Source: Erythrobacter sp.
Lineage (GTDB): Bacteria; Pseudomonadota; Alphaproteobacteria; Sphingomonadales; Sphingomonadaceae
DNA length: 64,000 nucleotides
Direction of reading: 5' to 3'
NCBI GenBank assembly: GCA_019739335.1
Contig: CP073261.1
Location: forward strand, 1 to 64,000
Each line of letters opens with the position of its first letter. Position 1 is the first letter of the stretch. The position numbers and the translations under genes were made by a program. Below, piece by piece: positions 1 through 8,555 of the stretch. Below the pieces are notes generated by a model that made no database searches, had not been told where the DNA came from, and was given only the letters and a program-made list of their open reading frames with translations.

Positions 1-1
1 C

Positions 2-1273
2 GGCACGCTCAACCGAGTGATGATCGTCGAGCTGGGCATTCCCGCCTGGTTGGTGGCGATGATGATCGCGCTGCCGCTCCTGATCGCGCCGTTCCGCGCG
101 GCGCTCGGCCATCGGTCAGACAATCACCGCTCAGTGCTCGGCTGGCGGAGAGTGCCCTATATCTGGTTCGGCACGCTGATGCAGTTCGGCGGACTGTCGA
201 TCATGCCTTTCGCGCTGCTGCTGATGAGCCGCCCGGAGACTTTCACCCTCGGCGTCATCGCCAGCGTCGGCGCTTTCCTGCTGGCGGGCGCGGGGATGCA
301 CACCACGCAGACCGCGGGCCTCGCGCTGGCGACCGATCTCGCCCCGCCAGACAAGCGCCCGCGCGCGGTGGCGCTGCTTTATGTCATGCTGCTCGTGGGC
401 ATGATGTTGGCCGCGCTGGTGATCGGCAGCCTGCTGCGCGATTTTACGCCCACCCGGCTGGTGCAGGTGATCCAGGGCGCGGCGGTGCTGACTTTCGTGC
501 TCAACATCACCGCGCTGTGGAAGCAGGAAGTGCGGAACCGCGCGCTGACCGATGTTGCCGCCGCGCCGATCCCCTTCGCCCGCGTCTGGCGCAGCTTCAC
601 CGCGCGCCCAGACACCGCGCGGCTGCTCTCCGCCATTGGCCTCGGCACGATGGCTTTCGCCATGCAGGATGCGCTGCTCGAACCGTTCGGCGGCGACATT
701 CTCGGTCTCTCGGTCGGCGCGACGACCATGCTGACCGGCGGCTGGGCCTTTGGCGCGCTGATCGGCTTTGCTTTGGCCGCGCACTATCTGGGCAAGGGCA
801 TCGAACCGCTGCGGCTCTCGGGTTCAGGCGCGGTGGTCGGCATTGCCGCTTTCCTCACCATCATTTTTGCTGCTCCGCTGGGTGCGCCGTTCCTCCTTAC
901 TCTGGGTGCGCTGGCGATCGGGCTGGGCGTCGGGCTGTTCTCGGTCGGCACACTGGTCGCCGCGATGCAACTGGGCGACGAAGAAGGCGCGGGCCTCGCG
1001 CTCGGCGCCTGGGGTGCGGTGCAGGCGACTGCGATGGGCCTTGCCATCGCGCTGGGCGGGATCATCCGCGACCTGGTTTCCAACTATGCCCTCGCCGACG
1101 CCTTCGGTGCCACGCTGGCGGGGCGCGCGACAGGTTATGGCGCTGTCTATTTGATCGAGATCATTCTCCTGCTGGGCACTCTTGTGGTGCTTGGTCCTCT
1201 GGTGGGGCGCCATCGCGCTGCCGATTCCTCTGGTAGGAAAAGCCACTTCGGATTGCAGGAATTCCCGACATGA
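2..1273 (+). CDS. lhaA: LhaA, light-harvesting 1 assembly protein (PucC/BCD family), 5' end cut by window
   Basis: Multi-pass inner-membrane protein of the PucC branch of the major facilitator superfamily, which helps assemble the LH1 antenna around the reaction centre. The reading frame is already open at base 2 (reads GTLNRVMIVELG, a hallmark of the family's first helix), so the true start lies upstream. The visible 424 residues carry about 11 hydrophobic segments. Residues around the GHRSDNHRSVLGWRRVPYI stretch match the conserved cytoplasmic loop of LhaA/PucC. It is followed after 21 bases by puhA, the standard lhaA-puhA order of purple bacteria. A first visible GTG at 17 is probably internal. 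Confidence 0.93.
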   Translation, partial: GTLNRVMIVELGIPAWLVAMMIALPLLIAPFRAALGHRSDNHRSVLGWRRVPYIWFGTLMQFGGLSIMPFALLLMSRPETFTLGVIASVGAFLLAGAGMHTTQTAGLALATDLAPPDKRPRAVALLYVMLLVGMMLAALVIGSLLRDFTPTRLVQVIQGAAVLTFVLNITALWKQEVRNRALTDVAAAPIPFARVWRSFTARPDTARLLSAIGLGTMAFAMQDALLEPFGGDILGLSVGATTMLTGGWAFGALIGFALAAHYLGKGIEPLRLSGSGAVVGIAAFLTIIFAAPLGAPFLLTLGALAIGLGVGLFSVGTLVAAMQLGDEEGAGLALGAWGAVQATAMGLAIALGGIIRDLVSNYALADAFGATLAGRATGYGAVYLIEIILLLGTLVVLGPLVGRHRAADSSGRKSHFGLQEFPT

Positions 1274-1294
1274 GTTTTGCGAAAGGAAAGACCG

Positions 1295-2059
1295 ATGGCT
1301 GACGGCAACATAGTGGGCACGATCGACGTCGCTGAAATAGCGTTCTATGCATTTGTGCTGTTTTTCGTCCTGCTGGTATTCTGGCTGCGGCGGGAAGATC
1401 GGCGCGAGGGCTATCCGCTCGAGGACGAGATGACCGGCGCGGTGGAAAGCGCTGGCGGCCCGCTGAGCACGGCAAGCACCAAGAGCTTCAAGCTGCCCTT
1501 CGGCAAAGGCACTGTCACCGCCCCTACGCAGGGGCGCGAGCCGGTGAATATTGCCGCACGGCGGCGCGAGAATTTCGGCGGTGCGCCATATTCGCCCACC
1601 GGCAATCCCCTGGCAGACGGCATTGGCCCGGCAGCCTTTGCGGATCGCGCCAAGTATCCGGACCAGACCGCGCACGGCACCGCCCGTATCGTACCGATTT
1701 CGATCGATGACGAGATTTCGGTTGCTCCCTTCGGCCCCGATCCGCGCGGAATGTCGGTGATCGCCGCAGACGGCAAAGTAGCGGGCACGGTCTCCGACCT
1801 GTGGGTGGACCGCGCCGAGCACATCATCCGCTATCTCGAAGTCGATACCGGCACCGGCAAGGTGCTGGCGCCGATGGCGATGGCGAATGTCAGCCGCACT
1901 TCGGTTTCGCTCGATGCGATCAACGCTGCCGATTACGCCGGGGTGCCCGGCCTCGCCTCGCCGACGGAAATCACCCGGTACGAGGAAGAGCGCATCATCG
2001 CCTACTTCGGCGGCGGTTATCTCTATGCCAACAGCGGGAGGCAGGAACCATGGGTATGA
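1295..2059 (+). CDS. puhA: Photosynthetic reaction centre H subunit PuhA
   Basis: H subunit of the type II reaction centre, which caps the L/M subunits on the cytoplasmic side and guides protons to quinone QB. 254 aa. There is one membrane helix near residues 11-31 (AEIAFYAFVLFFVLLVFWL), followed by a charged RREDRREGYPLE stretch typical of PuhA and a PRC-barrel domain (about residues 145-220, with VSDLWVDRAEHIIRYLEV). The start ATG at 1295 is chosen over an upstream in-frame codon at 1277 because GAAAGGAAAG precedes it at proper spacing and MADGNI fits the family N-terminus. It lies between lhaA and puhB in one operon. Confidence 0.96.
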   Translation: MADGNIVGTIDVAEIAFYAFVLFFVLLVFWLRREDRREGYPLEDEMTGAVESAGGPLSTASTKSFKLPFGKGTVTAPTQGREPVNIAARRRENFGGAPYSPTGNPLADGIGPAAFADRAKYPDQTAHGTARIVPISIDDEISVAPFGPDPRGMSVIAADGKVAGTVSDLWVDRAEHIIRYLEVDTGTGKVLAPMAMANVSRTSVSLDAINAADYAGVPGLASPTEITRYEEERIIAYFGGGYLYANSGRQEPWV

Positions 2060-2709
2060 TGTCTGGCGGTATCACCGAATACGAACACGAGCCGGTGCGC
2101 GGCCTGCCGGGCGATCTGCCCGCCGGGGAGCACATCGTGTGGCAGGGTTCGCCCGACTGGCGCACCTTCCTGCGCAGCGCGCTCCACAGCCGCTGGATCG
2201 TCGGCTACTTCGCGGTGCTGGGAATCTGGGGTCTGGCGAGCGGCAGCATGTTCGCCATCGGGGCCAGTGTGGCAGCCTGTGCGCTGACCCTTGGTCTGCT
2301 GGCCGCCTTCGCCGTGGCGGTGGAAAAGACCACCGTTTACACCCTCACCAACCGCCGGATCGTGCTGCGCATCGGGGTGGCGCTGAACAAGTGCATCAAC
2401 CTGCCGCTGAAACTGATCGGTTCCGCCGAACTGCGTCGGCTGGCGCTGGGGCATGGCGATATCGCCCTCTTGCCCATCGGCAAGCATGGCCTCGGTTACG
2501 CAGTGCTCTGGCCGCACGCGCGCCCGTGGAAGCTGAGCCAGGTCCAGCCGATGCTGCGCGCCGTGCCCGAAGCAGCCAAGGTTGCTTCCCTGCTGGCGGA
2601 GGCCTGCGCCTCGCTGGTGCCGGTCGATCAGGTGCAGCCTGAGCGGCAGGAACGCCCTGCGTTCCGCCCGGCTCTGGTCCCAGTCCGAATGGAGGAGGCC
2701 GCAGCATGA
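2050..2709 (+). CDS. puhB: Photosynthetic complex assembly protein PuhB
   Basis: Membrane protein needed for efficient reaction-centre assembly in purple bacteria. 219 aa. After a soluble N-terminus (residues 1-45, with GLPGDLPAGEHIVWQGSPDW) come two hydrophobic segments (about residues 50-95). A bacterial-PH-like domain follows, containing TVYTLTNRRIVLRIG, the usual signature of PuhB. The ATG at 2050 overlaps the end of puhA by 10 bases, and its stop overlaps puhC as ATGA, suggesting translational coupling. Length and order (puhA-puhB-puhC) are normal for the family. Confidence 0.94.
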   Translation: MGMMSGGITEYEHEPVRGLPGDLPAGEHIVWQGSPDWRTFLRSALHSRWIVGYFAVLGIWGLASGSMFAIGASVAACALTLGLLAAFAVAVEKTTVYTLTNRRIVLRIGVALNKCINLPLKLIGSAELRRLALGHGDIALLPIGKHGLGYAVLWPHARPWKLSQVQPMLRAVPEAAKVASLLAEACASLVPVDQVQPERQERPAFRPALVPVRMEEAAA

Positions 2710-3215
2710 GCCACTCTCACGGTCATGGGCACAGCCACGAAAACACGGTCCCCCGCCCCGCGCTGATCATGGCCGGGGTGCTGGTCGGGTTCTGCCTCCT
2801 GATGACCGCAGCGGTAAGCCTGGGCTTCATCGAGCGTGAAGCGGTGCCGAGCGTGGAGCGGGCTTCGGCCAATGTCTCCCCCGTGACCGAGCGCAGCCTG
2901 CGCTTCTTCGACGAGGCGGACGGCACCGTGCGGATCGCAGATGTTGCCAGCGGCGAGACGGTGGCGGTGGTCGATACCGAAACCAAGAGCGGCGGCTTCG
3001 TCCGCGGCGTGCTGCGCGGGCTGGCCCGTGAACGGCGCGCGCACGGGATCGGATCGGAACCGCCCTTCGCGCTGACGCTGTGGGAAAACGGGGCGATCTC
3101 GCTCACCGACAGCGCCACCGGGAGGATGATCGAGCTGGGTGCCTTCGGTCCGGACAATCGCGCCGTGTTCGCTGCGCTGCTGCCGCCCGAAGCGGTCTTG
3201 GGCAACGCATCATGA
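2706..3215 (+). CDS. puhC: Photosynthetic complex assembly protein PuhC
   Basis: Single-helix membrane protein involved in assembly of the reaction centre-LH1 core. 169 aa. The N-terminus is unusually histidine-rich (MSHSHGHGHSHE, five His in twelve residues). One transmembrane helix spans roughly residues 19-41. The periplasmic part (residues 45-169) has the PuhC pattern RSLRFFDEADGTVRIAD and ENGAISLTDSATGRMIELGAFGPDN. Start and stop overlap both neighbours as ATGA. The His run may bind metal, but that is inference only. Confidence 0.93.
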   Translation: MSHSHGHGHSHENTVPRPALIMAGVLVGFCLLMTAAVSLGFIEREAVPSVERASANVSPVTERSLRFFDEADGTVRIADVASGETVAVVDTETKSGGFVRGVLRGLARERRAHGIGSEPPFALTLWENGAISLTDSATGRMIELGAFGPDNRAVFAALLPPEAVLGNAS

Positions 3216-3499
3216 GCGCCCGCAGCTTCGATCTCCCCTGCCGCATAGCGGTTGAACAGAGCGAGGCGCATTTCCATGCGCATGTCGAACTGGCGGACAA
3301 CGTCGCGATCTATCCGGGGGACCGCGTGCGCGTCCACGGCGCGCCGATCACCGTTTCCTTCGGCGAAAGCGCCTGTTTCGAGCGCATGGCGACCGTCACC
3401 CGCGCCGGACCTCTGCTCCGCGCCTGGACGAAGATCGCCGCCTATCTCGAATTCAAGGAACTTTACGAAGTCAGCTTCAACCCAGGGAGGGTGCAATGA
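3212..3499 (+). CDS. Small conserved photosynthesis-cluster protein between puhC and acsF
   Basis: 95-aa soluble protein encoded between puhC and acsF, with ATGA overlaps on both sides, so it is almost certainly co-translated with them. A short open frame at this place is a recurrent part of photosynthesis clusters in aerobic phototrophs and betaproteobacteria, but I know of no assigned function. The sequence shows mixed beta-type segments ([15 protein letters not shown]) and ends in [14 protein letters not shown]. No membrane helix, signal peptide or cofactor motif is visible. A role in complex assembly or in AcsF function is inference from position. Confidence 0.85.
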   Translation: MSARSFDLPCRIAVEQSEAHFHAHVELADNVAIYPGDRVRVHGAPITVSFGESACFERMATVTRAGPLLRAWTKIAAYLEFKELYEVSFNPGRVQ

Positions 3500-4557
3500 A
3501 CGCCCACACACCAATCACTGCCGATGACACGATGGCACTGGCCACGCACGAAACCGTCCTCAGCCCGCGCTTCTACACCACCGATTTCGCCGCGCTCGAC
3601 GCGATCGACGTGTCGCTGGTGCGCCGCGACTGGGATGCGCTGATTGCCGAAATGCAGGGCGATCCGAACAAGCTCCACTTCCGCAAGGATGACAGCTTCA
3701 AGGGCGCGATCGACCGGCTCGAACCCGCGCTGCGCGCCGAGTTCATCGATTTCCTCGTCAGTTCGCTCACCGCCGAATTTTCCGGCTGCGTCCTTTACGC
3801 CGAAATCGCCCGGCGCACCAAGAACCCCGATGTGAAGCTGCTGTTCAAGTTGCTGGCGCGCGATGAAAGCCGCCACGCCGGTTTTATCAATGAATCGCTG
3901 AAAGACGCGGGCATCGGGATCGATCTGGGCTTCCTGACGAGGACCAAGAAGTACACCTATTTCCAGCCGAAGTTCATCTGGTACGCGGTCTATCTGTCGG
4001 AAAAGATCGGCTATTCGCGCTACATCACGATCTACCGCCACCTTGCCGCCAACCCGGACAAGTGCATCCACCCGATCTTCAACTGGTTCGAGGAATGGTG
4101 CAACGACGAGTTCCGCCACGGCGAGGCCTTCGCGCTGCTGATGCATGCCGATCCCAAGCTGCTGACCGGGCTGAACAAGCTGTGGATCCGCTTCTTCCTG
4201 CTGGCGGTCTATTCGACCATGTATGTCCGCGACCACAACCGCCCGGTGTTCCATGCCGCGCTGGGGATCGATCCGACCGAATACGACTACAAGGTCTTCT
4301 CGATCTGCAACCAGATCAGCCGCCAGGTCTTCCCGGTCGAGCTCGATATCGACAGCCCCGCCTTCCGCGCCAAAATGGAAGCGCTGCTGGTCGCCAGCCG
4401 CCGGATCGAAGACGGCAAGGCACGCGGCGGCATCACGGGCGCGCTGATGCGGGTCAGCGGCATGGCCGGAGCGGGCTGGAACTTTGCCCGCATGTACTTC
4501 CATCGCGCCAAGCCCAACGTGTTGCCCGCATCGATCCGCATGCAACCCGCATGGTAA
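3496..4557 (+). CDS. acsF: Mg-protoporphyrin IX monomethyl ester oxidative cyclase (aerobic)
   Basis: Di-iron enzyme that closes the isocyclic ring E of bacteriochlorophyll using O2. 353 aa, normal length. Ferritin-like iron-binding helices are visible: [10 protein letters not shown], then [12 protein letters not shown] (ExxRH type), then [15 protein letters not shown]. Using AcsF here fits an aerobic phototroph; no BchE is present in the window. Its ATG overlaps the preceding small gene and its end overlaps puhE by 7 bases, so it sits inside the puh operon. Confidence 0.96.
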   Translation: MNAHTPITADDTMALATHETVLSPRFYTTDFAALDAIDVSLVRRDWDALIAEMQGDPNKLHFRKDDSFKGAIDRLEPALRAEFIDFLVSSLTAEFSGCVLYAEIARRTKNPDVKLLFKLLARDESRHAGFINESLKDAGIGIDLGFLTRTKKYTYFQPKFIWYAVYLSEKIGYSRYITIYRHLAANPDKCIHPIFNWFEEWCNDEFRHGEAFALLMHADPKLLTGLNKLWIRFFLLAVYSTMYVRDHNRPVFHAALGIDPTEYDYKVFSICNQISRQVFPVELDIDSPAFRAKMEALLVASRRIEDGKARGGITGALMRVSGMAGAGWNFARMYFHRAKPNVLPASIRMQPAW

Positions 4558-5348
4558 GCTGGAGCGGCCATATCCTACCGGTGCTGGCGACCATCGCGGT
4601 CTGGTTCATCGCCACCGGGCTGGTGGCGTGGATCGACAACCGCGAGTCCGCCACTTTCCCCCGCAGCCTCGCGCTTGGCGCGCTGGCGGGCGTGGCCGGT
4701 CTGGTGGTGATCCTGCTGTGCATGGCCTCGGTATCGGTCTGGGCCGCCTATGCGTCCTTTGGTGGCGCGATCATGGTCTGGGCGTGGCTGGAAATCGGTT
4801 TTCTGACCGGAGCGGTTTCCGGCCCCCGGCAGGAGCCCTGTGCAGAAGGTGCGAGCGGCTGGGAGAGGTTCCAGCAGGCCACCGCCACCCTCGCCTATCA
4901 TGAGATTGCGCTCGCACTGACCGCCCTGATGCTGATTTCGATCACCTGGAACGCGCCCAACCAGTTGGCGGCGATGACCTTCACGCTGCTCTATGCGATG
5001 CGGCTGTCGACCAAGCTCAACATCTTCCACGGCGTACCCAACAGCGCCACCGATATCCTGCCGCCGCACCTCGCCTACTTGAAGAGCTACTACGGCCCCA
5101 ACCGCCTTGGCTGGCCGCTGGTGCTCTCGATCACATGCGCCACCGCCCTAACCGCATTCATCGGCGCGCAGGCGATGGCCGCGCCCGCCGGCAGCGCGGA
5201 GGCCGTGGGCGGTAGCCTGCTGTTCGCCTTTGCCGCGCTCGGCACGCTCGAACACGTATTTCTCGCCCTGCCGTTTCGCGACGGCATTTTGTGGGGATGG
5301 GCTCTGCCCCGTTCCCGGCGCAACCTGATTACCGAAGGGGAAGGCTGA
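4551..5348 (+). CDS. puhE: Photosynthetic complex assembly protein PuhE
   Basis: Integral membrane protein (265 aa, about seven hydrophobic segments) of the PuhE family, linked genetically to control of reaction-centre and bacteriochlorophyll levels. The conserved central block [14 protein letters not shown], with the later motif [13 protein letters not shown] and [12 protein letters not shown], identifies it. ATG at 4551 (MVSWSGH) is used because earlier in-frame codons would run far into acsF. Two bases separate its stop from the hemA start. Confidence 0.9.
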   Translation: MVSWSGHILPVLATIAVWFIATGLVAWIDNRESATFPRSLALGALAGVAGLVVILLCMASVSVWAAYASFGGAIMVWAWLEIGFLTGAVSGPRQEPCAEGASGWERFQQATATLAYHEIALALTALMLISITWNAPNQLAAMTFTLLYAMRLSTKLNIFHGVPNSATDILPPHLAYLKSYYGPNRLGWPLVLSITCATALTAFIGAQAMAAPAGSAEAVGGSLLFAFAALGTLEHVFLALPFRDGILWGWALPRSRRNLITEGEG

Positions 5349-5350
5349 CA

Positions 5351-6571
5351 ATGGATTTCGAGGGGTTTTTCAAGGCCGAGCTGGATTGCGTCCGCGAAGA
5401 GGGCCGCTACCGCGTGTTCACCGAGATCGAGCGGAAGCGCGGCGCATTCCCGCACGCTACCCGCTACGTGGAGGACGGCACTACCGAAGTCACCGTCTGG
5501 TGTTCCAACGACTATCTCGGCATGGGCCAGCATCCGGTGGTGCTCGATGCGATGCACGCCGCGCTTGACCAGTGCGGCGCGGGTGCAGGCGGCACGCGCA
5601 ATATCTCCGGCACCAATCACCAGCACGTGGTGCTGGAAGGGGAGCTGGCCGACCTGCACGGCAAGGAAGCCGCGCTGCTATTCACCAGCGGCTATGTCTC
5701 GAACTGGGCGGGCCTCGGCACGCTGGCGGGGCGAATTCCGGGCTGCGTGGTGTTCTCCGACGCGCTCAACCACGCCTCGATGATCGAGGGCATCCGCTAC
5801 TCGCGCGCGCCCTACAAGATCTGGAAGCACAACGATCCGGCGGACCTTGATCGCCACCTCTCCGCCTTCGGGCCGGACGTGCCCAAGCTGGTGGCGTTCG
5901 AAAGCGTCTATTCGATGGACGGCGACATTGCCCCCATCGCCGAGATTCTCGACGTATGCGAAGCCCACGGCGCGATGAGCTATATCGACGAGGTCCACGC
6001 CGTCGGCCTCTACGGCCCGCGCGGCGGCGGGATTGCCGAGCGCGAAGGCCTGATGGACCGGATCACCGTGATCGAAGGCACGCTGGGCAAGGCCTTCGGG
6101 GTGATGGGCGGCTATATCGCCGCATCCGCCGATCTGGTCGATTTCGTGCGGACCTTCGCGAGCGGCTTCATCTTCAGCACCGCCCTGCCCCCTGCCGTGG
6201 CAGCGGGCGCGGCAGCGAGCATCCGCCACCTGAAGGACAGCACGCACGAACGGGAAATGCATCAGGACCGGGTGGCCACTGTGCGCCGCAAGCTCGACAT
6301 GTTGGGGATTCCGCACCTGCCCAACCCCAGCCATATCATCCCGGTGATGGTGGGCGATGCGCGCAAGTGCAAGATGATCAGCGACTGGTTGATGGACAAC
6401 CACGGCATCTATGTGCAGCCGATCAACTATCCCACCGTTCCGGTCGGGACCGAACGGCTGCGGCTGACTCCCTCCCCCGTCCATAGCGACGGCGATATCG
6501 ACCGCCTGATTCGGGCTCTGAGCGATATCTGGTCGCAGTGCGAACTGGCACGCGGGCAGATCGCCGCCTGA
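5351..6571 (+). CDS. hemA: 5-aminolevulinate synthase
   Basis: PLP enzyme condensing glycine and succinyl-CoA to 5-aminolevulinate, the first step of the alphaproteobacterial (C4) route to heme and bacteriochlorophyll. 406 aa, normal size. Motifs: [11 protein letters not shown] near the N-terminus, [28 protein letters not shown] and the PLP-lysine block [14 protein letters not shown]. Ending the puh operon with hemA ties tetrapyrrole supply to photosystem synthesis. It is followed by a strong shared terminator. Confidence 0.97.
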   Translation: MDFEGFFKAELDCVREEGRYRVFTEIERKRGAFPHATRYVEDGTTEVTVWCSNDYLGMGQHPVVLDAMHAALDQCGAGAGGTRNISGTNHQHVVLEGELADLHGKEAALLFTSGYVSNWAGLGTLAGRIPGCVVFSDALNHASMIEGIRYSRAPYKIWKHNDPADLDRHLSAFGPDVPKLVAFESVYSMDGDIAPIAEILDVCEAHGAMSYIDEVHAVGLYGPRGGGIAEREGLMDRITVIEGTLGKAFGVMGGYIAASADLVDFVRTFASGFIFSTALPPAVAAGAAASIRHLKDSTHEREMHQDRVATVRRKLDMLGIPHLPNPSHIIPVMVGDARKCKMISDWLMDNHGIYVQPINYPTVPVGTERLRLTPSPVHSDGDIDRLIRALSDIWSQCELARGQIAA

Positions 6572-6588
6572 TCTTGCATCAAGGCACA

Positions 6589-6626
6589 AAAAAGGGGCGC
6601 GGACCTTGCGGTTCGCGCCCCTTTTT
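6589..6626. terminator. Bidirectional intrinsic terminator between hemA and cytochrome c
   Basis: An A-run followed by GGGGCGCGGACC, a TTGC tetraloop, then GGTTCGCGCCCC and a T-run. The stem of 12 pairs (one G-T) is A-rich on the left and T-rich on the right, so it can end both the rightward hemA transcript and the leftward cytochrome transcript. Confidence 0.88.
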
Positions 6627-6647
6627 GTTGGCCTTGAAGCGAAAGCC

Positions 6648-7166
6648 TTACTGGCTGCCGCCGTTCGCCTGAATGTAAGCGATCACGTCGGCGCGATCCT
6701 GACCGGCGGGCAGACCAGCGAAGGCCATCTTGGTGCCGGGCACGACGCGCTGCGGATTTTCCAGATACTGGAACATCTTTTCCGGGGTCCAGGTGATGCC
6801 GCTGTTGGCATTGGCCGGGGTGTAATTGTAGCCTTCCACCGTCCCGGCAGCGCGGCCGATAATCCCGGCCAGCGAGGGGCCGACGCGGTTCACGCCAGCT
6901 TCGAGCACGTGGCAGGTCATGCACTGGGCAAAGACTTCTTCGCCGTGCGCGACATCAGCCGTGAAGCTTGCCAGCGTCGTGCCGTCGATCGTGTCGGTGG
7001 ACTCGGGCGTGGGGGCCGGAGCATCTGCAGCGGGAGCCGCCGCAGTCGTCGCGGCGGGAGTGGCCGCAGCATCGTCAGCAGCAGGCGGCGGCGCGTCGGA
7101 CCCGCCGCAGGCTGCGAGCAGGCAGGCACCGGCAACGGCGGTAAGGTACTGCAAATGCTTCTTCAT
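6648..7166 (-). CDS. Lipoprotein-anchored class I cytochrome c
   Basis: Monoheme c-type cytochrome of the c2/c550 fold. 172 aa from ATG at 7166. The signal peptide ends in a lipobox (LLAAC, Cys20), so the protein is probably tethered to a membrane. Residues 21-60 are an Ala/Pro/Asp-rich flexible linker like that of tethered cytochrome cy. Heme site CMTCH at residues 82-86; a likely Met ligand is in the later GTKMAFAGL block. It converges on hemA at the edge of the photosynthesis cluster, so a role as electron donor to the reaction centre or oxidase is reasonable but inferred. Confidence 0.9.
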   Translation of the reverse strand: MKKHLQYLTAVAGACLLAACGGSDAPPPAADDAAATPAATTAAAPAADAPAPTPESTDTIDGTTLASFTADVAHGEEVFAQCMTCHVLEAGVNRVGPSLAGIIGRAAGTVEGYNYTPANANSGITWTPEKMFQYLENPQRVVPGTKMAFAGLPAGQDRADVIAYIQANGGSQ

Positions 7167-7295
7167 GAATCCAAACCCCTCTCTTCGTTTATCTCTTGTG
7201 GTGGCAGAGACTCTGCGCACGCAACCTCTATCACATCAGACGCTGAAACATGCCTGCAAAAAACGCGCGCGAAAATACGGTTCTTCGGCGGGGTT

Positions 7296-7724
7296 TCAGC
7301 GTGGATCGAGGTCGAAAGCCGCGGGCAGCAGCGCCGCGATGCTGGTTTCGAGCCGCTCGGTCCCGCTCGCGTCACAGCAGACGATTGCCAGATCGGTTCC
7401 AGCCCGGTTCGCCGCTTCCATGATCGCCTGCCGGCACCCGCCGCATGGCGTCACCGGCTCGCCCTTATCCGCGCCCTCACGCGGTCCGCCGACAATCGCC
7501 AGCCGCGCAACGTTTTCCAGCCCGAAGGCCTGCTGCGCCGCCGCCAGTGCCGATTGCTCGGCACAGACCCCTAGCCGGTAGCAGGCGTTCTCCAAGTTCG
7601 CACCCAGTGCCACCTGCCCATCGCGACTCTCGATCGCGCAGCCGACGAGGAAATCGGAATAGGGCGCATAGGCACGGCTTCGCGCGGCCTTCGCTGCTTC
7701 GACAAGCGCGGACCAGTCACTCAC
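7296..7724 (-). CDS. cdd: Cytidine deaminase
   Basis: Zinc enzyme deaminating (deoxy)cytidine to (deoxy)uridine in pyrimidine salvage. 142 aa from a GTG at 7724, which overlaps the stop of the upstream transporter (GTGA). Zinc and catalytic motifs are intact: CAEQSAL (Cys plus the proton-shuttling Glu) and TPCGGCRQ (PCxxC). The N-terminal APYSDFLVGCAI matches the family start. It is translationally coupled to the preceding VUT-type transporter and lies near a nucleoside permease. Confidence 0.94.
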   Translation of the reverse strand: MSDWSALVEAAKAARSRAYAPYSDFLVGCAIESRDGQVALGANLENACYRLGVCAEQSALAAAQQAFGLENVARLAIVGGPREGADKGEPVTPCGGCRQAIMEAANRAGTDLAIVCCDASGTERLETSIAALLPAAFDLDPR

Positions 7725-8431
7725 GCGGCACTGGCCTGCACGGGCGTGCCATCGAGCTTGCGCGCCACCGCCACGGCAATCGCGATCAGGAACGGCACCA
7801 GCACGATGCTCAGCGCCACCTTGGCGATTACCTGCCCGATCAGCAGCCCGGTGATGTCGAATTCGCCGTAGAAGGCGAGCGTGACGAAGATCACCGAGTC
7901 GATAGCCTGGCTGAGCGCCGAGGCTATCGCTCCGCGCACCATCAGCCCAACGGTGCCCGTCCCGGTCCCTTCGCCGCGCAACCGGTTGAAGATCCAGATG
8001 TTGAGCAGCAGCGACACGAGGTAGGCGACGGGTCCGGAAGCCACGACCCGCCAGTACTGGCCGTGGACCATCGTGAAGGCCTCGTTCGCTCCGGGCCTGC
8101 CCGCCAGCATATCGGACGAAGGCGGCAGCGCCAGCACCAGCGTCATCAACACGATAGAGAATGCCAGCGGCAGGAAGCCCCACCACACCAGCCGCTTTGC
8201 CGCTTCCTTGCCGTGCAACTGGGCCACGGTGCTGGAAATCACCACCAGCAGAAGGAAAGCAAAAATGCCCGATTCCACCGCCAGGTCCGTCGGCCACAGT
8301 TGCACCTGCTTGTAGGCGAGAACGCCGGCCAGCACGGTCATCCCGCCATAAAGCAGGGTGAGGACGAACATTGATCGGGCGATTGGCATTCCGGCGGCGG
8401 CTGGTCCAGAAGCTGGTGGGGTATCGGTCAT
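7721..8431 (-). CDS. VUT family / queuosine-precursor transporter-like membrane protein
   Basis: 236-aa integral membrane protein with about six helices, resembling the YhhQ/VUT family (COG1738) that moves queuosine precursors such as preQ0/preQ1. Supporting features are the N-terminal helix LLYGGMTVLAGVLAYKQVQ, the conserved SGPVAYLVSLLLNIWIFNRLR block and the later QAIDSVIFVTLAFYGEF segment with an acidic residue in the helix. Overlap with cdd suggests one transcript. No queuosine biosynthesis gene is nearby, so the actual substrate could be another nucleobase or nucleoside. Confidence 0.78.
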   Translation of the reverse strand: MTDTPPASGPAAAGMPIARSMFVLTLLYGGMTVLAGVLAYKQVQLWPTDLAVESGIFAFLLLVVISSTVAQLHGKEAAKRLVWWGFLPLAFSIVLMTLVLALPPSSDMLAGRPGANEAFTMVHGQYWRVVASGPVAYLVSLLLNIWIFNRLRGEGTGTGTVGLMVRGAIASALSQAIDSVIFVTLAFYGEFDITGLLIGQVIAKVALSIVLVPFLIAIAVAVARKLDGTPVQASAA

Positions 8432-8555
8432 CCATGCTGGCTATGGCGCGCACGGGGCGCTTGGCAAGAGGCGGCTGGGGGAAACGCACGGGATTCATTT
8501 GTCAGTCGCACCGCTTTGCGCGAAAGGCGGGAGAATTGCGACGACAGGAGTAGCC

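Noticed and set aside
824..1822. 332-codon open frame on the - strand
   Set aside because: Antisense of lhaA and puhA, which are firmly identified.
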